From assembly GCF_000426305.1 (NCBI RefSeq), contig NZ_AUFC01000015.1:1-64000 (forward strand): 64,000 bases of DNA. Direction: 5' to 3'. Position numbers and translations under genes: made by a program. Below, in pieces: positions 42,427 to 50,000 of this stretch. The stretch's first letter is position 1. Each line of letters starts with the position of its first letter. This DNA comes from Anaerovorax odorimutans DSM 5092. Lineage in GTDB: Bacteria > Bacillota > Clostridia > Peptostreptococcales > Anaerovoracaceae. The notes under the pieces are model-generated. The model searched no databases, was not told where the DNA came from, and worked only from the letters and a program-made list of their open reading frames with translations.

Positions 42427-44070
42427 TTAGTTATTTATACAGCTTTTAATTCTTTCTCTTGTACGTTCTTCTCCAAGAATCTGCTGAATTTCCCAAATGT
42501 CAGGAGACATGGATCTTCCCATAAGTGCAATACGTATTACCGTACTTACATCACCGACATGACCTTTATACATATCAGGATTTTTCTTAAAATCTTTAGG
42601 CTTTTCCGCATATCCGTTAGATTTTGCTATTTCTCTGATTTTATTAAACCATTCATTTTGATCATCATTATGGTCGTAACTCTCTAAATATGCAGAGAGT
42701 ATTGCATTATGATCTTCTAAAGTAATGTTCTCAGGATCTTTATCTTCTCTTTTAAAATAATCATCATAGAAGTAGCTGATAAATTCAAAGATTTGTTTTG
42801 CATAAATTAAATCTTTTCTAGGTTTTTTGCCTGATCTGCCTAAATCCAAAATTTTAGTTAAATAATCTTCGTTCCCTTTAAATAAGTTTTCTAATTCTGG
42901 TTCATGTTCTGAAGCCCACTTGATTAAAAATTGGCAAAGCTCAGAGGCAGGAATTTTTACTAAAACTTCTTTACTTATATCATTTAACTTGTCAAGATCA
43001 AATAATGTACCTGAATTACTCATTTTATCAGTTGTAAAATTAAATTCATCAATTGAGCTTTCTGGATTTTCGATTCTCCATTCTTCAAAGTTAGAATTTA
43101 AAATAGTCAAAAGATATTCTCTAACTGCCGCTGGATGATATCCTTCGCTTTTATAGTAATTTAAAGATAATTCAGGATCTTTTCTTTTTGAAAGCTTGCG
43201 TTTTGTTTCGCCTTCCATTTTCATTAATACTGTACTATGACAATAAGTAGGTAATTCCCAATTCATTGCGTTAAACAATGCAACATGTATCGGCAGAGAT
43301 GAAAGCCATTCTTCTCCGCGAATTACATGAGTTGTTCTCATAAGGTGATCATCAACAACATGGGCAAAGTGGTAGGTTGGTATACCTGTTTTCTTTAAAA
43401 TAACAACATCTAAATTATTTTCAGGCATAGAAAGAGTACCTCTTACACCGTCCTCTATTGAAAAATAATTTTCTAAGCTTCCTTCAGAGCGAAAACGTAT
43501 TACGTATTGTTCTTTAGCATTAATTCTTTTTTCCACTTCTTCTAAGGAAAGATTTCTGTGTTTTGCCCATTTACCGTAAATTCCGGGAGTTAGTTTTTGG
43601 CTTTCTTGTTCTTCACGTATCTTTGTGATTTCATCTTCTGTAAGAAAACATGGGTAAGCTTGTCCCTTTTGTATCATTAGCTTTACAAAACATTGATAGA
43701 TTTCACCACGCTTACTTTGATGATAAGGACCATAAGAGCCCTTTTCGCCAGATATAGTAGCACCTTCATCAAATTTCAAACCAAAGTAATCTAATGAAGA
43801 AATTACAGCTTCCACAGCGCCTTCCACTTCTCTTTTGTCATCAGTATCTTCAATTCTAAGATAAAAGATGCCATCGCTTAGATGTGCAAGCCTTTCATCT
43901 ACAAAAGCACCATAAAGATTACCAAGGTGTATAAACCCTGTAGGACTTGGTCCTAGTCTTGTAACTTTTGCACCATCGGGAAGGTTTCTTTCAGGGTACC
44001 TTTCTTCGTATTCCTCAGGTTGTTTATTTATATTAGGAAAAAGCATATCTGCCAATTTATTATAGTCCAT
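42427..44070 (-). CDS. gltX: Glutamyl-tRNA synthetase
   Basis: This 547-residue class I synthetase charges tRNA-Glu, and probably tRNA-Gln if the organism uses the GatCAB route. The HIGH-type motif is PSPTGFIHLGNLYGAF. RIEDTDDKREVEGAVEA follows, then RGEEWLSSLPIH and the KMSKS-type motif KRKLSKRKDPELS. It is longer than E. coli GltX because of the clostridial-type C-terminal region. The frame opens at ATG 44082, but GGAGG lies inside that extension, directly before ATG 44070, which I take as the start. Confidence 0.95.
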   Translation of the reverse strand: MDYNKLADMLFPNINKQPEEYEERYPERNLPDGAKVTRLGPSPTGFIHLGNLYGAFVDERLAHLSDGIFYLRIEDTDDKREVEGAVEAVISSLDYFGLKFDEGATISGEKGSYGPYHQSKRGEIYQCFVKLMIQKGQAYPCFLTEDEITKIREEQESQKLTPGIYGKWAKHRNLSLEEVEKRINAKEQYVIRFRSEGSLENYFSIEDGVRGTLSMPENNLDVVILKKTGIPTYHFAHVVDDHLMRTTHVIRGEEWLSSLPIHVALFNAMNWELPTYCHSTVLMKMEGETKRKLSKRKDPELSLNYYKSEGYHPAAVREYLLTILNSNFEEWRIENPESSIDEFNFTTDKMSNSGTLFDLDKLNDISKEVLVKIPASELCQFLIKWASEHEPELENLFKGNEDYLTKILDLGRSGKKPRKDLIYAKQIFEFISYFYDDYFKREDKDPENITLEDHNAILSAYLESYDHNDDQNEWFNKIREIAKSNGYAEKPKDFKKNPDMYKGHVGDVSTVIRIALMGRSMSPDIWEIQQILGEERTRERIKSCINN

Positions 44071-44177
44071 ATTATCCTCCATTTGTTTTCATTCTTTTTA
44101 TTATATAACGTCATTTGTATTGGTTCAATATATTGTTTACTAATTATAAATGAAAAATGATGATTCTTATGAAAAAA

Positions 44178-44218
44178 ATGTTATAATAGTTTCTATGATT
44201 GAGACAGCGTTGCTGTAA
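44178..44218 (+). repeat. Tandem leader/promoter repeat, copy 1
   Basis: This 41-bp unit begins ATGTTATAATAGTTTCTATG and ends in the small hairpin ACAGC-GTT-GCTGT. TTATAAT resembles an extended -10. The unit recurs at 44256-44296 with two differences, 78 bp apart, ahead of the hemolysin III-like gene. The spacer can also pair ATAGTTTC with GAAACTAT. Confidence 0.75.
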
Positions 44219-44255
44219 AGTGGAAACTATTGAAACATGCTTGGAAGCTTGTGTC

Positions 44256-44296
44256 ATGTTATAATGGTTTCTATGATTGAAACAGCGTTGCTGTAA
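44256..44296 (+). repeat. Tandem leader/promoter repeat, copy 2
   Basis: Second copy, with ATGTTATAATGGTTTCTATG and the same ACAGC/GCTGT hairpin. It ends 33 bp before the next ATG. The AACATG/CATGTT pair just upstream of this copy may form a further stem. Confidence 0.75.
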
Positions 44297-44329
44297 TTAA
44301 TGATTTTTTAAAATTAGGGGGGATAAAAA

Positions 44330-44980
44330 ATGACTTTAAAGATTGAGACCTTTAATGATCAAAGTAAAGGGGAAGAAATTTTTAATTCTATTAGCCACGG
44401 CTTAGGGGTACTATTTGCAGTTGCAGGTACGGTTTTACTTATTATAAGGGCTTGTTACATGGGTAGCGCAATTGATATAGTAAGCTTTTCCATATATGGA
44501 TTCAGTTTAATTGAACTTTATACCATGTCATGCGTCTATCATGCTATAACAAATATAAGAGCCAAGAAAGTAATGCAGGTAATGGATCACTGTTCTGTTT
44601 TTATTTTAATATTAGGTACTTATACGCCTATATGTCTGTCTTTGCTAGGTGGAAAAATCGGATGGATATTATTTTTGGTAAATGCTTTTTTTACTATACT
44701 TGGAATTACTCTTAACGCTATTAGTGTAAGTAAATGGCATAAACTTTCGCTCATATGTTATTTAGCTATGGGATGGTCTATTATTGCTGCAATTAAACCA
44801 CTTCTGAGTGTGATTAATTTCCAAGGTTTTATGCTATTACTTTTAGGAGGAATTTTATATTCTATAGGAGTTCTTTTTTACAGAGCTGCAAAACCACCAT
44901 ATATGCATGGGGTATGGCATTTATTTGTACTTGCAGGAAGCATATTTCATTATTTCTTTATTTACTTTTTTATTTTATAA
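44330..44980 (+). CDS. Hemolysin III family (YplQ/PAQR-like) membrane protein
   Basis: This 216-residue protein has seven predicted membrane helices. It carries the PAQR/HlyIII signature: EEIFNSISHGLGVLFAVAGT at the start, YTMSCVYHAI, DHCSVFILILGTYTPI, and GVWHLFVLAGSIFHYFFIYF. The conserved His and Asp residues (SHG, YH, DH, H in VWHLF, and HYFF) would form the internal zinc site of this family. Despite its name, its usual role is uncertain (membrane stress or lipid-related). GGGGGGAT precedes the ATG. It is monocistronic behind the duplicated leader. Confidence 0.9.
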   Translation: MTLKIETFNDQSKGEEIFNSISHGLGVLFAVAGTVLLIIRACYMGSAIDIVSFSIYGFSLIELYTMSCVYHAITNIRAKKVMQVMDHCSVFILILGTYTPICLSLLGGKIGWILFLVNAFFTILGITLNAISVSKWHKLSLICYLAMGWSIIAAIKPLLSVINFQGFMLLLLGGILYSIGVLFYRAAKPPYMHGVWHLFVLAGSIFHYFFIYFFIL

Positions 44981-45220
44981 TCTAAACTATTTTACCTTAC
45001 TCCAAAATCATTTAAAAATATATAAAATGAGTGGCAGCATAAAACTAAACATTTTAATAAGTATAAAATAACAGAATTTGCATTTGCTTTCGTGAAGAGG
45101 AATCTTTAATAAGGATAGATTATTTATTTTTATGCTGTAGCTTATTAAAGTATAAAAAATAATAACTTGTAAATAATATTTATACTAGTTTATTTTTTAT
45201 AAAACAGGAGGTTATTATTT

Positions 45221-45568
45221 ATGGGTAGAGTAACAAATAAAACAGATAATATGCAGTCATGTATAGATGTATGTGTAATATGCGCACAAGCATGCTATGA
45301 ATGTTTTGATGCTTGTTTAAATGAAGAAGATGTTAAGGTAAGGATAAATTGCATCAAGACTTTAATTGAATGTGCAAGCCTTTGTCAACTTTCAATAGAA
45401 AATATGTCGATGAGTGGGCAATTTTCAAAAGAATATTGTGCTTTATGTGCTAATGTTTGTGAAAAGTGCGCACAAGAATGTGCAATGTTTAGTGAAAATC
45501 ACTGTAAAAAGTGTTCGGAAATATGTAATGGATGCGCACAAGAATGTAGAAAAATGTCAATGATGTAG
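45221..45568 (+). CDS. Cys-rich four-helix protein (DUF326/Csp copper-storage type)
   Basis: This 115-residue protein contains about 21 cysteines spaced along predicted helices: CIDVCVICAQACYECFDAC, CIKTLIECASLCQLS, EYCALCANVCEKCAQECAMF, and HCKKCSEICNGCAQECRKM. The pattern matches the DUF326/Csp family, in which cysteines inside a four-helix bundle hold many Cu(I) ions. The absence of a signal peptide suggests the cytoplasmic Csp3 type. A few relatives are annotated as ferredoxin-like, but the CXXXC helix spacing here favours metal storage. AGGAGG precedes the ATG. No copper pump or chaperone is adjacent. Confidence 0.85.
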   Translation: MGRVTNKTDNMQSCIDVCVICAQACYECFDACLNEEDVKVRINCIKTLIECASLCQLSIENMSMSGQFSKEYCALCANVCEKCAQECAMFSENHCKKCSEICNGCAQECRKMSMM

Positions 45569-45723
45569 CATAATTAAGATGAATTAAAAATAAACAGTTA
45601 AAGATTACAATAGCAGAGATTGATATATAAAAATGTTATATGTCTTTCTCTGTTATATTTTTGCTATTGTGAAAAACTGGTGAAAGTTAAATGAAAAATT
45701 TTTTAAAAAATTAACTTTTATTA

Positions 45724-45752
45724 TTGACAATAATTGCTAATGTATATATAAT
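45724..45752 (+). promoter_or_regulatory. Perfect consensus promoter upstream of the surface-protein locus
   Basis: TTGACA (45724-45729) and TATAAT (45747-45752) are exactly 17 bp apart, predicting a start near 45759. TGACAATAATTGCTA (45725-45739) overlaps the -35 and matches the 15-bp Fur consensus at 10 of 14 defined positions, so iron control is possible but unproven. Confidence 0.75.
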
Positions 45753-45764
45753 AAATTTGTCAAC

Positions 45765-45885
45765 GGGTTAGTCAAAGCTAACCCATAAAAAATATGCAAA
45801 GGTTAGCGAAAGCTAACTTAAAAAAATGGACAATGGTTAGCCAATGCTAACCATAAATAAAAAAATAGGTTAGGAAAACTAACCT
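45765..45885 (+). promoter_or_regulatory. Four regularly spaced GGTTAG/CTAACC stem-loops in a leader
   Basis: Four inverted repeats, at 45765-45784, 45801-45818, 45834-45853 and 45867-45885, have the same 6-8 bp arms (GGTTAG with CTAACC) but different loops. Their centres are about 33-35 bp apart. All lie just downstream of the consensus promoter, so they can act as RNA hairpins or as DNA operators. The second has a GAAA tetraloop (GTTAGC-GAAA-GCTAAC). Confidence 0.8.
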
Positions 45886-46006
45886 CTAAAACAGTAAAAA
45901 GTATTTATAAAGGACTAATTAAAAAATAATAGATTATATAAGGTAAAAAAGGGAGGGATGTTTTCTTATAATCCATCTTATTTCATAAAACTTTGTGTGT
46001 GTCTAA

Positions 46007-46037
46007 AAAAGGAGCCGTTCAAGTTTGTACTCCTTTT
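46007..46037 (+). terminator. Possible attenuator stem-loop in the leader
   Basis: AAAAGGAG (46007-46014) pairs with CTCCTTTT (46030-46037), some 250 bases into the predicted leader. It could end transcription early. A second weak promoter (TATAAT at 46209-46214) is closer to the first gene. The rest of 45886-46259 shows only a weak short open frame from 45959. Confidence 0.45.
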
Positions 46038-46259
46038 CATAAAACTTTTCGCTTATTTTTTCATCATTAATTTTTGGTGTACTTAAAAACTTGGGTTAGT
46101 GGGATTACACAGGTCATACAAGAAAGCAAAAACTGCATATTATCTGGGGGGTTAGAGAAAGTAGTTTTTGAAAACTTATTACAGTATGCTTAGGAATATT
46201 GATGAAAATATAATAAATTTTAAAAAGAAAGAATTTTAAAAAGAGAGGATTGATTTAAA

Positions 46260-46970
46260 ATGAAAAAAACACTTTTTTCTAAAAAACTTACAACTTTATT
46301 TGCAGCGGGGGCACTAGTAGTGTGCATGGGTTCTCAGGCTTTTGCAGCATCGCTTACTACAGTGGAAATTTTACAACCGGATACACCTTACCAATCTTCA
46401 AATCCTAATAAAGTATATATGGATTATGACGATACAAGTGATTGGACTACAAGTGGTGACCATTTGGAAAAGATCGCTTGGAAGTTTTTTGATGATGTAG
46501 AAAATCCTGATATTACCACTGCGGGAAATTGCAGCATACAACAGTATGTGAATAATGATGATTCTAACAGATTGGAATATGCTTATAACTTTGATGCTGG
46601 TAATATTGATCAAAGCTTAGTGAATACCCAGCCTTATTATTTAGGTATTAAAGTAGATCAGTTATCAAATACTACAGATCTTATTGATATGGGTTGCAGA
46701 ACTAAATTCCCAGTTGCTATGGATGTAACTGTTCACACTAACTTTACAAATGGCGAAAATGTTACCATCGCATATGCAGATGGTAGTTGTGATGGTTATA
46801 CAAAACATAAGGCAACAAGCTGGAGCCAAGTACAAGACAACAACTACGGCGATCCTGACTACCTAGATGGATTTGCAAATACTTTTACAACTAGCAATGC
46901 TACTGTTGATGCAGATGGCAATGTTACATTTACAACATACCATGGAGGAGAATACTACATCTATAAGTAA
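46260..46970 (+). CDS. Secreted single-domain protein of a new surface family
   Basis: This 236-residue protein has a signal peptide (cleavage likely after AFA, about residue 29) and no anchor, so it should be released or held by partners. Nearly all of it is one copy of the domain shared with the downstream surface proteins. The copy has HLEKIAWKFFDD, QPYYLGIKVD, FPVAMDVTVHTNFTNGENVTI, GSCDGYTKHK with the invariant His183, and VTFTTYHGGEYYI at the end. A domain in the 1783-residue neighbour is its closest relative here. By analogy with hemophores it might capture a ligand, which is inference. GAGAGGA precedes the ATG. Two hairpins follow the gene, suggesting separate, higher expression. Confidence 0.72.
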   Translation: MKKTLFSKKLTTLFAAGALVVCMGSQAFAASLTTVEILQPDTPYQSSNPNKVYMDYDDTSDWTTSGDHLEKIAWKFFDDVENPDITTAGNCSIQQYVNNDDSNRLEYAYNFDAGNIDQSLVNTQPYYLGIKVDQLSNTTDLIDMGCRTKFPVAMDVTVHTNFTNGENVTIAYADGSCDGYTKHKATSWSQVQDNNYGDPDYLDGFANTFTTSNATVDADGNVTFTTYHGGEYYIYK

Positions 46971-47043
46971 TAACCATATAGATGTAGTATAAAAAGTACA
47001 ACCCCAGATAAAATTTTAAGGGGCAGAACTATATGTTCTGCCC
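46953..47043 (+). terminator. Two consecutive stem-loops between first and second surface genes
   Basis: The first has 13-bp arms (46953-46965 with 46977-46989) and overlaps the last codons. The second has GGGCAGAAC (47021-47029) pairing with GTTCTGCCC (47035-47043), followed by TGTTTTAT. Together they probably end most transcripts after the secreted protein or protect its mRNA end, letting only part of the RNA continue. Confidence 0.7.
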
Positions 47044-47074
47044 TGTTTTATGGAATGTTGAAAGGAGTAAAATT

Positions 47075-50000
47075 TTGAAAAGCAAAAAAAGTAAAAGTAT
47101 ACGAAGAGTACTTTCGGCTATGCTCATATTTGCTATGATGTTCAGTGTGATGATGCCGGCTTCATACGCAGATGAAACTGGGTCAGCAGAAACAAATATA
47201 CAAGAACAAACAGAATCCCTTGATAAAATTGTAGATAACGAGCAGACAGCTACAGATTCTGCCATAGAAACGGAGAGCTCGGAATCAGATGGCAAAGAAC
47301 AGACGGATTCTGCTGCAGCAACAGCAGATGACAACGAGATCTCTTCAAATGACAAGGAAACAACTACAGATTCTGCCATAAAACCTGCAGCAACAGAAAC
47401 GCAGATAAAACTTCTTGAAACAACTGCAGAAGAGACGGAACCTTCTACAGAAACTGCTGTATATTGGACTGATAATTTAACAGAAAAACCAGATGGCTTT
47501 ACAGTTGGCGACGAAGGAAATGTTTCAATAAGCTCAGCAGAAGGGCTGGCATGGCTGGCGGTGTTGGTGCTAGGACTAAATGGGCAAGAAATTGATGACT
47601 TTGAAGGGAAAAACGTCACATTGACAGAAGACGTTGATTTATCAGGGAAACTTTGGACACCAATTGGTCGTTACGAAATAAAGACTATAGCCCCTCCATT
47701 CCCTCCAGTGTATCAGGATAATAGTACTCCTTTTAAAGGCAATTTTGATGGTAACAATCGTACTATTTCTGGTTTAAAGCTGGCTGATCTCCCTACAGAA
47801 TATACGTATTATGGATTGTTTTCTCTGGTAAGAGATGGTAGCATTAAAAACCTATATCTTAAAGATGTAGATTTAGAAATAGAAAAAAAGAGTGGCACAA
47901 ATAGATATGCAGCTGCTTTAGTAGGAGCAATGGAATCTTCAATAGTAGAAAGCTGCAATGTAAGAGGAAATCTTAAGGCCCCGAAAATATCTGGAATTGC
48001 CAATATATTGGACAAAGAAAGCAACATTTTAAAATGTTCGTTTAAAGGAAATCTATCCGCTGATCATAGTGCTTATGGAATAACAGACCAATGTGGTGAC
48101 ACAATAGACCAATGCTATGTGAGTGCTACAATATCTGGCGAAACTTCATATGGAATTTGTGGGCTTGTTTCCAAAGGGACGGTTTCTAATTGCTATACCG
48201 AAGGATCCTTAGATTCTACAGAAAATAACATTGGAGGTATTTGCGGTGAACTGAAAAGCGAAGGAACTATAGAAAATTGCTACTCCACAATGACTGTTAA
48301 AGGAAAGAACCACGTTGGAGGCATTGCAGGAACTGTAGCTTCTGGTACCAATATACGAGGCTGCGTGGCGCTAAATGACACCGTAACGGCAGAAGATGGA
48401 ACTTACGTAGGACGTATAGTTGCCGACAAATCAACTTTTGTAACAGGAGAACTTAAAAAGAATTTCGCTTATACAGGGATGAAAGTATACTCTAAAGATG
48501 ATGATGGAGAAGATACGCTTTATCTTATGGGCTTGCTTGATACTGAATGTATGGCAAGCGATAAACAGGGAGAAGACATAGCTGCAAACGATTTGGCAGA
48601 AGACTGGCCTGTTAAGGACTGGGATGAATCTGTTTGGAATTTTGAAAAGGGAAAGCTTCCTACTTTGAAAAATCTTTCTGATAAAATTACACAGATAGGT
48701 AACATTCCAAATTACATAAGTGCAGATTCTGAAAAAGATTGGGAGCTTACTGCATTTGACAAAGTTATTTTAGAAACACCTGAAGTAACAATCGGAACTC
48801 AGGCAAATTATGTAGCTGACCTACTTCCCAAGAAATTGTTTGCTACAAAGGATGGAACGACAGCAGTATCTATACCTGATGTTACATGGAAATCAGATGA
48901 ATATAACGGAAATAAAGTAGGTGAATATACCTTTACGGCAGTTCTTCCCCTGGGCTATAAAGCAAATACAGACTTACCTACTATAAAAGTAAATGTAGTG
49001 CTTAAATATACTGTTAACTTTGATACTAATGGAGCAGATGAAATTGAAGATTTGGCAGCGGATAATAATAGTACGATAAATAAACCGAGCGATCCTATAC
49101 GCGAAGGCTTTAACTTTGAAGGGTGGTATAAGGACGAAGAATGCAGCGTTCCTTGGGATTTTGAAAACGATAAGGTAACATCAACAATAACTCTTTACGC
49201 AAAGTGGTCTATTGTTGGAACTCCTGATTATATAGCATCAGAATCAGGAAACCAAACTTCAGAAGTATCTGAAATGGGATTTACCAATGCTTCTGTTGTA
49301 AAAATTTCTAGTGCTGTCGGTTATACAACATATGCTGTTGTAGTGAGTCAAAAAATTAATTTTTATATTCCTAAGGGAGAATATGTTATTACAGACAGCG
49401 GCGAGACGGTATCTTCACTTGCAGACAAAGGATATAAAATAGATCAGCTTACAGGATTTGGACAGACCCCACAAGAGCTAAGGTATAAAGGCAGTAACCG
49501 AGGGACAGAAGAAGAACCTCTTACCATTATGTCAAGATTTTTTACAGAAGATGCTTTAAATCTCGCTGAAGAACCTAAATCTGTAAGCTTAACCTTCCGT
49601 TTGTTAAGCTTAATTGCAGGATATGATACAGAAGGGGTTACAAACAACCATACACCTTATTATATGGTTGTTGAAGACAGAAATGAGTCCACAGGGAAAC
49701 TGGAAGCTTCTTTTACTATCGACGGCAGTAGATTGAAGCCATGCTATCATGCAGGCTGGTTTAGATCGCCGAGAACCTACGGAATACTACTTAACCCATC
49801 AGATACACTGATAAAGGGTTACCTTGACACCCCTAGCGATATACTTAACACAACCTATCATACTCTGTATGTTTCAGATACCTATCCAGAAAGATATGAA
49901 GCTGCACTTGAAACGTTAAAAGCTGTAAGAGATGATGGAAACAAAGTTTTGATGATGCATACACAAACGCGAGATTTTCCGGGGCCTGTAACCTTTAAAC

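Noticed and set aside
45765-45885. CRISPR array or classical DtxR boxes
   Set aside because: The units are short inverted repeats without 30-40-bp spacers and no cas genes are present. The gap between half-sites is 4-6 bases, unlike the single-base centre of IdeR boxes.
45959-46090. 43-residue frame MFSYNPSYFIKLCVC onward in the leader
   Set aside because: GGGAGG lies only a base or two before the ATG, too close for initiation, and the frame overlaps hairpins and direct repeats.
47033-47074. ATG 47033 as start of the giant surface protein
   Set aside because: It lies within the GGGCAGAAC/GTTCTGCCC terminator and lacks a ribosome site. The TTG at 47075 has one and gives a proper signal peptide.
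47029-47619. 196-residue minus-strand frame opposite the giant gene
   Set aside because: Ser-rich shadow of the Thr/Glu/Ala-rich spacer, produced by codon bias of the true gene.
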